This document shows, in pieces, positions 9,985 through 21,055 of a DNA stretch of 64,000 nucleotides. The DNA comes from Tetragonia tetragonoides (Eukaryota; Streptophyta; Magnoliopsida; Caryophyllales; Aizoaceae). The translations under genes and the position numbers were made by a program. The notes under the pieces were generated by a model. The model was not told where the DNA came from and ran no database searches. It saw nothing but the letters and a program-made list of their open reading frames with translations. The stretch is taken from NCBI GenBank assembly GCA_038025085.1, contig CM076146.1, positions 10,974,001 through 11,038,000 of the forward strand. The letters run 5' to 3'. The stretch's first letter is position 1; each line of letters begins with the position of its first letter.

Positions 9985-10603
9985 TCCACCTCTAGTTGTC
10001 TAGCAAGTCTTGTTCTTTTTGCTTAGTAGTATAATTTAAATAACGGGTTTCCATGCCCAAGTAGATGTAGTTTAGAATTGCCCTTTTATTTATTTATTAC
10101 TTGTCTCGTACTCTTCTTTTTTTTTTTATTAGTGCATGTAATGGACTTTAGCCATATTAATGAAAGACTTGCTTATTTTTGAATTAATCGAATGGATTAA
10201 AACTCCCTTAGAGATTTATTTTATTAAAGTGGTCGGGGCCAGGTTATATGGGTTACCTACATATCCATGCGGAATCAGGCCAATGTAGTTCGTAAAACCA
10301 TATCTCGTTTTTTTTTTTTTTTTTTTCGGTCGTAGGTCCTAGGTGGACAGGTTTGACCGATTTTTACTTGGACTTGGTGCCTTAGTGGGCTCTCTCAAAG
10401 ATTTAACATTTATGCATAGAATTGCTTAAGTTGGTCAATATTTGTGAGTTGAGTGAACACGTTGCCGTCTAAATCCATTAACTTTACCGCTCTACCGGAT
10501 AATATTGTCTTGATAATTTATGGGCCGGCCTAATTAGGCTTGAACTTTCCCCGAGGGTCGACTACAATTGGTTTTACCTCTTTTAGGACTAAGTCTCCTT
10601 TTT
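9985..10603. other. Region between antisense gene 2 and the end of pol, with a conserved block
   Basis: Converging 3' ends of the plus-strand gene and the minus-strand pol. A block at about 10224-10286 (GGAATCAGGCCAATGTAGTT at its core) recurs in T3 at 20017-20085. A T run lies at 10309-10326. Nothing coding is supported. Confidence 0.6.
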
Positions 10604-11603
10604 TTAGTCCTCTAGCCTTGAACGTTGATCAAAATGTCTTGCCATCCTTACTTGGTAGACATGACCATAATGTAGAGCATTTAGTCGTCTTTCATCTAGC
10701 AAGACCAATTGGTCATACCGGGCTTGGACCCAATCCACTTCGGGTAATTCACTTTCCAAAGCTATCCTTAAGGAAGGGATTTCTACCTCGACTGGGAGTA
10801 CCGCCTCCATTTTGTGTACTAAAGAATAAGGCGTTGCTCCTGTTGAGGACCGAATAGTAGTTCTATATCCCCATAAGGCAAATTGTAGCTTGTCGGGCTA
10901 ATCTTCGTAGTTTTCTGTCATCCTTAGCTATCATTTGCTTTACGTTCTTGTTTGCGGATTCTACTGCTCCATTTGTTTGTGGCCTATAAGGTGAAGACTG
11001 TCGATGTTGAATTTTAAACTCAGTGAAAAGTGTGGCAACATCCTTTTTGAATTGGGTCCCGTGATCACTTATGATTTCGTGGGGTACTCCGTATCTGGTA
11101 ATGATGTTGTCATGTATGAACTTTGCCACGTGCTTTGATGCTATTCTTGCGTACGAGCGAGCTTCAACCCATTTGGTGAAATAATCTATCGCGACTAGTA
11201 TCTATTCATGGCCTCCTTTTCCTGTAGGGGAGATTTTTCCAATGTTGTCAATGCCCCATCCAGAGAACGGCCATGGTGAAGTGAATGTATGTAGAGGAGT
11301 AGGAGGTCTATGTTGTAAATTGGCGTGGAATTGGCAGCGTGTGCACTTTCTCACGTATTCGATGTAGTCTTTCTCCATGGTGGTCCAATAGTATCCTTGC
11401 CTTAGGATTTTCTTGACCAAGGTTAGTCCATTCATGTGAGGACCACATACGACGTTATGTATGTCGCTCATGACTTTACTTGCTTCATGTTCCTTTAGAC
11501 ATAGAAAACTTATCCCTTGTGGTGTCTTTTTATAAAGCTTGCCTTGCACATGTATATATTGTGCGGCTAGTCTTCTTAAATCTCTTTGTGCCCTAGGTGT
11601 CAA
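10604..11603 (-). pseudogene. T1 integrase, broken
   Basis: Reading down the minus strand: zinc-binding HHCC part (IHNVVCGPHMNGLT ... CTRCQFHAN), then GWGIDNIGKI with the first acidic residue of the DDE triad, then after a stop near 11218 the core with ISDHGTQFKKD (second Asp) and NGAVESANKNVKQ (Glu). The last piece (10604-10810, MEAVLPVEVEIPSLRI) is in another frame. So it has in-frame stops and a frameshift near 10840 and cannot give a full integrase. In an active element integrase inserts the cDNA into the chromosome. Confidence 0.88.
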
Positions 11604-11612
11604 TTGTGGAGG

Positions 11613-12602
11613 TTAATCACCTTTGGCTAGCATATTGAGAATGTCGGTAAACCATTCCTCTTCTTCTTCCTCATTGGCGCGTACTTCAAGTGCATTACAA
11701 AAGGCGGGCTCAGTGCGCCTTTGAATGTAAATAGGCATGGAGATTACATCATCTGGAATATTTATCATGGAAGCCAATTTTGCTAAGGCATCCGCGAACT
11801 GGTTGTCATCTCTAGGAAGGTATGTGAAACGGACATTAGTGAAATATTTGGCTATCTTTTCAAGATATTCCTGGTAAGGTGCCAGGGATTCGCTTTTCAC
11901 TTTCCAATTTTTGGAGACTTGGTTTATGATGAGAGTGGAATCTCCATATACCTTTAGATCCTTAATTTGTAATTCTATTGCCGCTTCTAAACCAATGATG
12001 CATGCTTTTTATTCGGCGCCGTTGTTGGTTACCTCATGGTCTAGTTTGACGGCTATGGGAGTATGTGCGCCTTCTGGGCTGACTAATAATACTCCTATGC
12101 CATAACCTTTTTGGTTTGATGCTCCGTCAAAGTATAACGGCCAAGTGTTTTCTTCGACACTCATTATTCCTTCATCAGGAAAGTCATGTGTGGTATCTTC
12201 ACTATTAACTGGGTTTTCAGCGAGATTTTCAGAAATGGCATGTCCTTTGATCGCCTTTTGGTGTTCAAACGTTAGATCGAATTCTGAAAGCATGACAGTC
12301 CATCTTGCTATTCTTCCACTAAGAATGGGTTTTTCGAACAAGTACTTTACTGGATTCATCCTTGATTTTATATGGATAGAGTATTGTAGCATGTAATGTC
12401 AAAGCTTCTTTGTTGCAGTGACCAATGCGAGACACGTTTTCTCTAGTGTGGAGTAGCGTGTTTCATATTCTAGGAATTTCTTGCTAAGGTAGTATATTGC
12501 CTTTTCGTCATTCTCCACCTTTTGGGCAAACATAGCACCCATGGCGGTTTCTGTGACTGTTAGGTATAGCATAAGTGGTTTTCCTGGAATTGGCGGAACC
12601 AA
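11613..12602 (-). pseudogene. T1 RNase H and archaeal-type second RNase H, broken
   Basis: 12602-12399 is the first RNase H after RT (MLYLTVTETAMGAMF, YYLSKKFLEYETRYS). 12392-12009 and 11900-11613 hold the second RNase H: LYFDGASNQKGYGIGVLL with the first catalytic Asp, NNGAE, then LPRDDNQFADALAKLAS with the last Asp. All pieces are in one frame and separated only by stops. The stop at 12399-12401 is TGA where relatives have Arg, a CGA to TGA change. The second RNase H marks the Tat lineage. Confidence 0.85.
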
Positions 12603-12620
12603 TACGAGTGGATTAGCTAA

Positions 12621-13430
12621 CTATTCCTTAATTTTGTCGAAAGCTTGTTGGCATTGATCATCCCAGGTAGATTTGGTGTCCTTTTTGAGCTTTTTGAAGA
12701 TAGGCTCGCATGTAATCGTCCATTTGGATATGAATCGACTTATATATTGGAGTCGTCCTAAGAATCCTCTTATCTCCTTTTCATTTTTGGAAGAGGGCAT
12801 ATCTCTTATGGCTTTGATTTTGGTAGGATCAATTTCGATGTCTCTTGTGCTTATGACGAACCCTAAAAGCTTGCCAGAAGTTATTCCAAATGCGCATTTT
12901 TGAGGATTTAATCTCATATTGTACTTTAGAAGCCTATCGAAGAATTTCTTTAGAGAGGGTATATGTCGTTCTCTCTCCTTGGATTTGATGATCATATCGT
13001 CTACATACACCTCAGCTTCCTTGTGCATCATGTCATGTAGAAGGGAAGTTGCGGTTCATTGGTACGTTGTTCCCGCATTCTTCAACCCGAAAGGCATGAC
13101 GGTATAGCAATATGTTCCCCATTGGGTTATGAAGGTGGTTTTCTCCATGTCTTCTTCGACCATTTTTATTTGGTTATACCCTGCATAGCCATCCATGAAT
13201 GATAAGAGGGCATGTCCTGCGGTATTGTCCACCAGTACGTCTATATGTGGCAAGGGAAAGTCGTCCTTTGGATTATCCTTGTTTAGACCTCTAAAATCCA
13301 CGTACATCCTTACTTTGCCATCCTTTTTTGGAACGGGCACTATGTTAGCACCCATTCGGGATATTGAGAAACCGTAATAAAACCGGCTGCGAGCTATTTT
13401 TGCACCTCTTCTTTGATTTTCAATGTCCAA
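12621..13430 (-). pseudogene. T1 reverse transcriptase, broken
   Basis: Minus-strand RT with VPKKDGKVRMYVDFRGLNK, SFMDGYAGYNQI and the catalytic box VYVDDMIIKS. It continues with GKLLGFVISTRDIEIDPTK and FLGRLQYISRFI. Two open pieces (13430-13056 and 13031-12621) share one frame with a stop between them near 13056. It would copy the element RNA to DNA if whole. Confidence 0.9.
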
Positions 13431-13876
13431 TCAGGTTTCATTCTCCGAAGTTTTTGCTTTACCGGTTTTGGATAAAGATTGAGCGGTATTGTATGCTGTG
13501 CTATCTCACGACTTATTCCCGGCATGTCTTTGTAGGACCAAGCGAAAACGTCTATGTATTCTTTTAAGAGATTTATAAAGCTTTCTCGCTCTTTGGGATT
13601 TAACCATAAGCCAATGCGCACTTGGCGCGGGTCTTGATCGCTTGCAAGATTGATTAATTCTGTTTCTTCCACAATTGAAGTCTTGTGTTCATGCTCTAAT
13701 AGTGCTTTAGTTACTTCTTTGGGCAATTCTTGTTCATCTTTTGAATTATTAGCTACTAAGTAATCCAAGAAGTAAGCAGAATCAGTAATCATTTCATTGA
13801 TAGAGGAAACTGGAACATCAACTAAGCCATTACTATTGGCTTTAACATTATTAGACTTGCAAGTAGAATTAAACAT
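13394..13876 (-). pseudogene. T1 pol linker upstream of RT
   Basis: 160-codon ORF in a different frame from the RT. It ends with LWLNPKERESFINLLKEYID and VFAWSYKDMPGISREIAQH, the typical linker of Tat pol between protease and RT. No protease precedes it. A frameshift lies in the overlap 13394-13430. Confidence 0.8.
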
Positions 13877-15161
13877 AGAGGAGTGACAAGTGCAACGTCG
13901 AGGCTAGCTTTGCTCAAAAGGGGAGACTCTAATATGAGCTTCCTAACCAGACGTTGATTACTATTATCGCGCTCCCAACTTTTCAGACCGACTATTTTCT
14001 TCCCAATCCTGGACAGCGGATAAGACTTAGAAAAGGAAAGACTAACAAGTTCCACAAAAGAAAAGTTTTAGAACAAAAGTGGGAAGTCTCTATCTAGAAT
14101 ATTCTATCAACATAGTTACCCTTGGGGACTAAGTAATGAGTTAAGGTCAAAAGATCTTGACGCGGGATAAAATAAAAAGATTTTATACTCTTGACTAAAA
14201 GGAAATGGGGGAGATATTATCTCGACTCAATATGGGATAAATAAAAATATTTTATATTCTTGACTAAAAGGAAAGGGGAGAGATATTATCTCGACTCAAT
14301 ATGGGATAAAGCAAAAGATATTATACTCTTGACTAAACGGAGAGGGGAGAGATATTATCTCGACTCAATATGGGATAAAGCAAAAGATATTATACTCTTG
14401 ACTAAACGGAGAGGGGGGAGATATTATCGAGATCTTTTGGCCTAGACTCACTACCTAAATAAAAGGAAAGAATAAAGCATTCAAGTCTTTCCTAAGGTAA
14501 CGAGCATCCTATAAAACATTCAGGGATATTGTTTCCTAAAAATAAAGATTCTAGACTCAATATTAAGACAAAATCTAGACTTAAAAAAGGAAAAGATCCT
14601 AATTGGGATCTAACCTAATATTCTTTGACGACCAAAAAGACTACTCAAAGATTGCGTTCACATATGGGCAAACAGCACAACAACGCAAATGACATGATTA
14701 TGAAAATCTAGCGTGGACATGGGACTGAGCTTCAACCTAAAACATTGGTTCTAGTTCATGCAATGGGGTAGGCTTAAGGGCTTTGGTCAAAAGGTACTCA
14801 TGATCAAGAATATACTACAATCAGCGGGATGCGCGACAATGTGAGGCATTCTAGTTATCCTACTCGTCGAATGGACGAATGCGTAGGAAGGTACATGAGG
14901 TGGGGGGATCTATGATTCTTGGCAAAGAAGAATCGAGTGGATTCTCACCAAGGCACTTGACCACACTCCATTGGCTAAAAACTAGTTTGAACTTGTAAAA
15001 ACAAGCTCGGAAGTCGCGCAAGCGCATGCACATGAATGCAATGAATGCAAATTAATAGATGAATGACAAGTCAGCAAATAATAATAAGAACACTCAAGGT
15101 AGTGAACCAAGCAAAAATAATGATAATGAATCGATTTTCAAGTTACACCCTCTTAATCATG
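13877..15161. other. T1 leader without gag or protease
   Basis: Where gag and protease should be there is 1.3 kb with no gag-like frame on the minus strand. The only clear structure is the 69-bp tandem array at 14163-14430. The frame at 13822-14055 shows no known domain. So the gag-protease part was lost or replaced. Confidence 0.7.
14163..14430. repeat. 69-bp tandem repeat in T1 leader
   Basis: Units begin with GACTAAA at 14193, 14262, 14331 and 14400, exactly 69 bp apart, with a partial unit before and after. Each contains GAGATATTATCTCGACTCAA, of which GAGATATTATCTC is itself an inverted repeat. The plus-strand frame 14260-14445 only reflects the repeat. Confidence 0.9.
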
Positions 15162-15179
15162 TCCCCAGTGAAGTCGACG
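15162..15179 (-). other. T1 primer binding site, tRNA-Arg-like
   Basis: Minus strand reads CGTCGACTTCACTGGGGA. The same place in T3 reads TGGCGACTTCACTGGGGA, so T1 has two changes. From memory this type of site matches the 3' end of a plant tRNA-Arg, as in Ogre/Tat elements. It adjoins the LTR at 15182. Confidence 0.75.
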
Positions 15180-16054
15180 CTAATAGGCTACCTTATTTTT
15201 CTCCCCTTTTTCGCCCCCTTTTTCCTTCGAGTTTCCGGGCAGCCTAGGAGAGCGAGGTCGTTCGGGTTTTCGTGAACTTTGAGTGTGAATGCACATTAAG
15301 ATTTTCTTTTTGCACTAAGGACATGATTAGGATTGTCAGAAGTCGCCACCAAATTTAAGGTAATTTGGAAACCTTGGAATCAAGTCGATAGTCTAGAAAG
15401 ACGTCAACTCAATTCCTGTGCACCCTAATCCATATTGGGGAAATTGACTTCATAAATGAGTTCGGGGGCGTGAGTACGAGCTAGGAAGGTGTTAGGCACC
15501 AAACTCGCCCGTTGACAACAATGGTCTTTACTAATCGATTCAATTTAATTATTAATGCTATGGTTCCAAACACGGTTCAATTTGTCCAAATTCCTAGTTT
15601 TAACTAATGGGTTGAACAAACATTATTATTGTGACCACTTTTAACAATTTATCCAATTACATGCTTTTATTGCTAAAAACGATAAATATGGTAAAACCTG
15701 CAAGTTAGAAGACAAACCAATAACTCATCCACCAATCCACAAACAAAGCATAATTTAATCATAAGAAGTCATAAATAACAAAATTAAAACAACATTCATT
15801 CTACCATTTTAATTAGGCTTAATACAAGCCAAGCGCGCCATGCATGTACATATCACATAAACCAAATTCGTTACTAATAACAAGCAATATAAAAGTTTAT
15901 TGAAAACCCTCAGGTTGGATTACCTGGATGCTCACAATGAACTTATTGGGTTATAATGCTTGAATTCATGCTCTTGATGAAGTGTGAGGGTTTATTTTGT
16001 GGTGTTAGGGCTAACCTAAAGAAAGAGTATGATCAGAATTTCTGGTTTAATATG

Positions 16055-16055
<1 letters not shown>

Positions 16056-16135
<80 letters not shown>
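16056..16135. repeat. (GA)n microsatellite in T1 5' LTR
   Basis: About 80 bp of pure GA, the counterpart of 2250-2328. Long R/E alternating frames over it are artefacts. Confidence 0.95.
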
Positions 16136-16138
<3 letters not shown>

Positions 16139-16218
16139 TGTCAACCAAAAGACCAACCTTTCAGAGAGAATGTCCAACCTCTCAAATTCCCAACCTCTTC
16201 AACTGAACCCTAAGGTTC

Positions 16219-16228
16219 GTTTATAGAA
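16219..16228 (-). promoter_or_regulatory. TATA box of T1 5' LTR
   Basis: Minus strand TTCTATAAAC, about 95 bp downstream of the last palindrome unit and about 530 bp from the LTR start. Transcription of the element RNA would start just below 16200. Confidence 0.55.
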
Positions 16229-16322
16229 GAGGGGGAGCCGACAGGGTTTAGCACGGAAATCGAGATGGGCCTCGAATTTGCCGTCCGCGAGAAAAGGTCC
16301 AGGCGGCCATACATCTAGGCCA

Positions 16323-16421
16323 AGCAGCTGAGCTGGCAGGACAAGCGGTCAAGCCGCTTGGCCTAGCGGCACAGCTGCTTGTCCTAGCGTGGCCGCTTGG
16401 ACCTGGAGCGGCATGCCTGTA
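16323..16421. promoter_or_regulatory. Palindrome array in T1 5' LTR U3, five units at exactly 21 bp
   Basis: Unit starts at 16323, 16344, 16365, 16386 and 16407. The 16344 unit is AGCGGTCAAGCCGCT; 16386 has lost three central bases but the next unit is still in register. This is the same unit and period as arrays A and B. Confidence 0.8.
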
Positions 16422-16752
16422 TAGGCGCCTGACGTGCTTTTCACGCGGGGGAGGCTTTTCCGAGGGGGTCCACGCAGGTGTGACTGAGTTCCCTTGTTTG
16501 ACCAGGGGTTGACTCATGGGTTTGGGTTCCCTTTCGGGCCCTTAAGAGGCCTATCTCTCAGTTTTGGACTCCAATGAATTGAGTCCAACTGGTTTGGGTC
16601 ACCTGTACAAAAGGCTTCCACTGGTTAATTCAAATGAACTGGGCTAATCATCAGAGCAATTATTCTCGCAACCCAAGTTCGAGCGAAATCTAATCCTTTC
16701 ATCATCGGGTTTTTACGGGGACTTATTATAGACACAATTTTTGGTGTCTACA

Positions 16753-16757
16753 GCAAT
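16753..16757. other. Target site duplication of T1, right copy (GCAAT)
   Basis: Matches 1398-1402; see T1. Confidence 0.9.
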
Positions 16758-18025
16758 TCTTGCTTTAGTGATTATTCGAACACATACAGGCAAACAATCT
16801 TGATTAGAGTAATAAGAGAGCGAATAGAACTACGATTACCCATATTGTTCATAGATATATATAGACATGCCATGGACTTACTCTAGTGTATACTCACATT
16901 ATCTCTAAGATAATAATCGATACGTAAAGAAATAACTAATGGGGAATGATCCGTCCCGAACACGCTACGAGGTGTCCATAGTAAGTAACTTGGGAATCAC
17001 GCATCCCATCTCGATTGCTCGACTACTCCTAGGAATCCATTAGGAGTCTTATTCTCATTTACAATTCAATTCACATAATTGCATTGGTCGACTTAGTGGT
17101 ATAACGAGACCACGACTTACTACTTCATTTCACGCTCATGATAATGAATAATAATAATAACGACGATAACGATATTTATGCATATTGACATAATTATGCT
17201 TTATATATGTCTAATAACATTTTGGCAGCACTTCGGCAGTAAATCATGATATCCAAAAATTACACTTTCAACAAATAATCAATCCAAGTATAATAGGTGC
17301 TCATTAGCACTCAATAATAACCCATACCATTTAGCACATATATTATATCATAATAATATTAGAAATTCAACATCGCCATACATGCTCAATAGTTAGCATA
17401 TGAACTAATTAATTAACGAAACTTCATCATATCATCGTACTCAATATATTTCATATTTACAGTGAAGAAAATATTTCTAATTCTCATATTTAACGACGAT
17501 ATAATTTAATCATGCTTCGCATATTAAATTCACAACAAATAGGCAATTAGCACATAACAAGTCAAAACCTTTTTATGGGTTTTGGAAGGAGGTAGGCAAA
17601 ATCTCTTACCTAACAAACGCTCACTAGACAGTAGGTGCGCTTGCAAATCACAACCCGAACATGCTTGTCCGTTAGGTCCTAATTTACAACAATTACCGAG
17701 ATATAATCAGTAAATACGAAAATCTAAACAGTAACAAAATATTAATCTAGTATTTTATTTACATTTCTTGATTTATTTAAATCAATATAGGCTTTCGAAA
17801 ATCCAGATTCGGGTTCCAAATGAATATAGAAAAATAAAAACAATTATTGAAAAATACTGAAAATACGGAATTAATTAAAACGAAATTATTAAACAAAACC
17901 CTAATTTGTTTTTCGAGTCTAGGCCACGATCACCCAAGCATGGGGACCCACGACCTAGCCCATCACCAAGACCACCACCCACCGACCACCATGGTAGGCG
18001 GTGGCTCGCCGGAGCAACGGCGACG

Positions 18026-18100
<75 letters not shown>

Positions 18101-18803
18101 GAGTTAGAAAGAGAGAGATTGCGACTGAGAGAGAGAGAAGACGCGGGGTGGCTCCAGCAACGCCGGCCACCCGCCGGCGACCACCCAGGCGCGGCAGGCC
18201 ACGATGCGTGAAAACAGGGGAGGGGCACAACAGAGTAAGAAAGAGAGAAGGAGAAAGAGAGAGAAAAAGAGACAAGGAGAGGGAGAGATTACCGGCGGGG
18301 AGGAGGCTGGTGGCTGGCCTGGTGGCCTGCGACAGCAGGGGGAGGGGAGAGGCAAGGTTGAGAGAGAGAGAGGGGAGAGGGTGAGTTGTGCCATGAGAGA
18401 GAGAAGAGAGAGAGAGAGATGTGAGGTTTTGGCTCAGTTTTGTAAACTCATAAATTGGCCTATCTCTTTGCTTATATAGGTCTTCAGTCAATGAAAGTCA
18501 AAACCTACTAAGCTTAGGAATAATTTTCTGATTTAATTGCTAATTAAAACAAAATAAATATTAATTAAAGCTAATTAAAACAATATAAATAAGCCTTATT
18601 ATTTCATATACAAAACAATTTAATTAAATACCTCAAATTTGATAATTATAAATCACGAAATTTCCATAATAATAACTAATATTATTATGGCTTTATTTGA
18701 ATAAATCGAATCGTTATATAAATATATGATTTAAATCTTCGAAACTATTTATAACTGAATTATAAATTGATATTATAATTATAGAAAATATTGAGTTATC
18801 ACA
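16758..18803 (-). repeat. LTR of the outer element, part 2 (U3 side)
   Basis: Continues the LTR interrupted at 1402. It is AT-rich at both ends with a GA-rich and GC-rich middle (18000-18430). It ends with TTATCACA at 18803. Frames at 17847-18491 on both strands are low-complexity readings of GA/CT repeats and no gene is supported. Confidence 0.65.
18030..18097. repeat. (GA)n microsatellite in the outer LTR
   Basis: About 68 bp of GA, followed up to about 18420 by irregular GAGAGA tracts. It is unrelated in sequence context to the GA tracts of T1. Confidence 0.9.
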
Positions 18804-18804
18804 G

Positions 18805-19147
18805 TTTCCAGCCCTCGTTGAGTAGTAGGCCCATTATGACTCCCGTGGCTGGAGGTTGAGCGGATGCTCCCGGATGGGATGTGCCCCAAGCTGGGCCTTC
18901 ATATCAGAATGTGGCCATGGACTTTGCTAGCCAAGCTACAGAGAGCCTCTCCTGGTCGGGGTTTTCGGCGGGTACCCTTATGCGTGCGCCTATGTATTAT
19001 GGACGGGACATGAGACCCAACAACAGCATGCCGATTTACAGCTCGTTCAGTACTCAGGGCTCTTTCTACTACTCGGCCGGGAATTACGGTCATGGACCCT
19101 CCGTTGAAGATGAGGCTGATAGCAATGGTGATGATGACCCCAACTGA
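18805..19147 (+). pseudogene. Last exon of the antisense PMD-type gene of T3
   Basis: The frame is open from 18806 to the TGA at 19145-19147 except for one TGA at 18857-18859 (probably from CGA). It reads S, P, G and Y rich sequence (ADAPGWDVPQAGPSYQN, GSFYYSAGNYGHGPS) and ends EDEADSNGDDDPN. The composition and acidic end match the last exon of the intact gene at 7216-7674 (ending QAGPSTGEDGH). Upstream exons are cut off by the outer element. Homology is inferred from composition and position. Confidence 0.55.
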
Positions 19148-21055
19148 GTAGTGTAGACTTGATTTGTACATCTTGATTTTTGCAACTTGAACTCCTGGTT
19201 TTAAGCATTTTATGTGATATGTGTGTTATTATGACTCGACTATGCCCGTCTTATCATGACAAGATGTACAAGAATATGACATAGTAATATGCACGGGGCA
19301 AAAGGGGAATTGACATGCAAACACGCAGGGACTCAAGACACTGACAAATTATGTATACATGCATGCTTTTTAAGGCGACTCCAGTACTTATACAAATATG
19401 GTGTATGCAGACTCTATTGACTCACGACTCCATGCGGCGTAGCCTAACATGTACGACCCTCCTATAGGGTCTGAAGAGGGTCTTCATATTTGAAAAGTTC
19501 TCTGATCAAGAATTTCATTCCTGTGGTGATCTTAGCAGAGTAAGAGACAAGTGGACAAGACCGGGTGCGGTCAAGGGAGAATCAGCCCCCAGTTTAATGT
19601 GTGGTTCTTGATGATCATGACCTACTCGAGGAGCTAGGATGTTGATGCAGCGGTACAAAATATCCTAACTTAAGGTATGGAGACGAAATGGACAACTTTG
19701 AACATAGTGGACAAGGAAACGACTCATTATGAAAAAGCCCGCAATTGGGAAGTCTATGTGCAAGCCTACGAGAAAGGTGATGAGTATGAATCTAGACGAC
19801 TAAGAGTGATTACATGTGAAACAATGTTCTAAACCGTCGAAAATTTAAGTTGCCTCAAGGTGTTGTATATGTTTTATAATTTTTTTTTTGTTGCCCTAAC
19901 TTTTGCCTAGGCCCCCTTTCAGGTTTTCAACCTATCGGGCTCATTTTTTTTCAGCCTTAGATGAGAATGGTGGAATGGGAGAACTCCTTGTGATCATGTG
20001 ACAAAGTGGTTGTGGTGTCCGGACCTATTTTAGGTTTCCTACGTATCCAATGTGTGGAATCAGGCCAATGTAGTTTAGGACTGCACGATTAAATGGTCGT
20101 GCCTTTTGGAGGGCTTTCGGGTTGTAATGTCAGGTTGGGTAAAGGTATCAAAAAAAAGGATAAAGACTCAAAAAGCCCAATGTAAATCCCCTCCCCAAAG
20201 TATACTAGATGGGAAAGAAGTTTGTGATAATGGTAAGGTGGCTTAAGGACCAATGTTTAGGTAAGGCCATTGTTCGGGTGTGTTTGAAGTGTTTGTACTC
20301 TTTTGGATCTTTGATCGCTCTCGAATTTTTTCTCTTTTGTTTTTTTTTTTACTCTTGAACTTTCAATTTTTTTTTTTTTTTTTTTTTGCATTTCTCTCGG
20401 TGGCTCTTTTTGTAGGTCGGTCCACCTTGCCTAGAAAGTTGCTTCTATCCCCATGTCGCACACACTCATTCCCTGGGTAAGGATGATGTGCTTAAGAAAT
20501 GAAAGGCTATGTGTTTATGGCTCAAAGGGTTACAAGTGGTAATGATGTATAGGGTAGTAAAGGATATTGATGTGAGGTGCCAAATGAATGCCTCCTGTCC
20601 TCGATATGGAAGGTTCAACTGTATGTCCCCAATAGGGATGATCATTAGAGAGTTCCTATTTGATGTTTTCCAGAATGAAGGCTCTTTTTTTATTATTAAT
20701 TTCTTTTGTAATTCCGTCATAGGAAACTTAAGTTCGTCATAGGATTGAACAAAGAACAATGATGGGAATCAAAATGCAATCTTTCTTGAATCGAAGAAAA
20801 GCATTACACGAGAAGTAAGCTAGACTCTATGGACGAATTGAAAAGACAAACTAGACATCATTAGACTTGACTGGACTCGACTAGACTTGCACACTAGGAG
20901 ACTACGACTCTCTTCAACTTCTCGAGCATGGGCTGTTTGACAGGGATTTGGAGGACAAACCCCTGTAGATACTCGTATTGTTCACAACTTAAGTGGAATT
21001 CTTAAGAAGGTCATCTTAGATTAGGATACCCACATCATAAAGCCGGTTGTAGCAG
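19148..21055. other. T3 region between antisense gene and gag, pol missing
   Basis: 1.9 kb where a Tat element should have about 3.5 kb of pol. Nothing pol-like is seen in either strand. A block at about 20017-20085 (TTTCCTACGTATCC ... GGAATCAGGCCAATGTAGTT) matches T1 10224-10286, which in T1 lies just after integrase. T-rich runs lie at 20340-20390. Confidence 0.65.

Larger units (their letters stand above)
1403..16752 (-). mobile_element. T1: Tat-lineage Ty3/gypsy retrotransposon carrying two antisense genes
   Basis: A 15.35-kb element flanked by GCAAT. On the minus strand the order is: 5' LTR (16752-15182), a primer site of the tRNA-Arg-like type, a leader with a 69-bp tandem array but no gag, pol remnants (13876-10604) with RT, RNase H, a second archaeal-type RNase H and integrase, two plus-strand genes (9984-8473 and 7674-4624), a 54-bp satellite array, and the 3' LTR (2905-1403). 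The second RNase H and the long region between pol and 3' LTR place it in the Tat clade. The LTRs differ at about twenty sites in the roughly 300 bp I aligned by eye, so the insertion is not recent. Gag and protease are missing, so it cannot be autonomous as it stands. Confidence 0.9.
15182..16752 (-). repeat. T1 5' LTR
   Basis: Pair of the LTR at 1403-2905. It begins with TAATAGGCTACC on the plus strand, where the other copy has TGTAGGCTACC, so the TG end is mutated. It ends with GGTGTCTACA at 16752. On the minus strand the order is U3 with a five-unit palindrome array (16421-16323), TATA box (16228-16219), GA/CU tract, and the conserved GTTCGGGGGCGTGAGTACGA block. Confidence 0.88.
1..18803 (-). 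mobile_element. Outer LTR retrotransposon with initiator-Met primer site, partial, split by T1
   Basis: A minus-strand LTR retrotransposon whose gag-pol lies beyond the left edge. Going right from the edge there is an ORF (650 to 1), a primer site matching the 3' end of initiator tRNA-Met (828-839), and an LTR that starts at 842 on the plus strand (TGTAACACC) and ends at 18803 with TTATCACA. Read on the minus strand the LTR begins TGTGATAACTCAATATTT and ends in TGTTACA. The LTR is interrupted by T1 (1403-16752) with a GCAAT target duplication. The element itself sits in the antisense gene tail of T3 at 18804. The initiator-Met primer and long LTR fit chromovirus-like Ty3/gypsy families such as Tekay, but no pol domain is visible, so the family is unproven. 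Confidence 0.7.

Noticed and set aside
15956..16226. Plus-strand frames with long R/E alternation over the GA tract, also at 17847-18491
   Set aside because: They only translate a (GA)n microsatellite and differ in each frame; no start context or domain.
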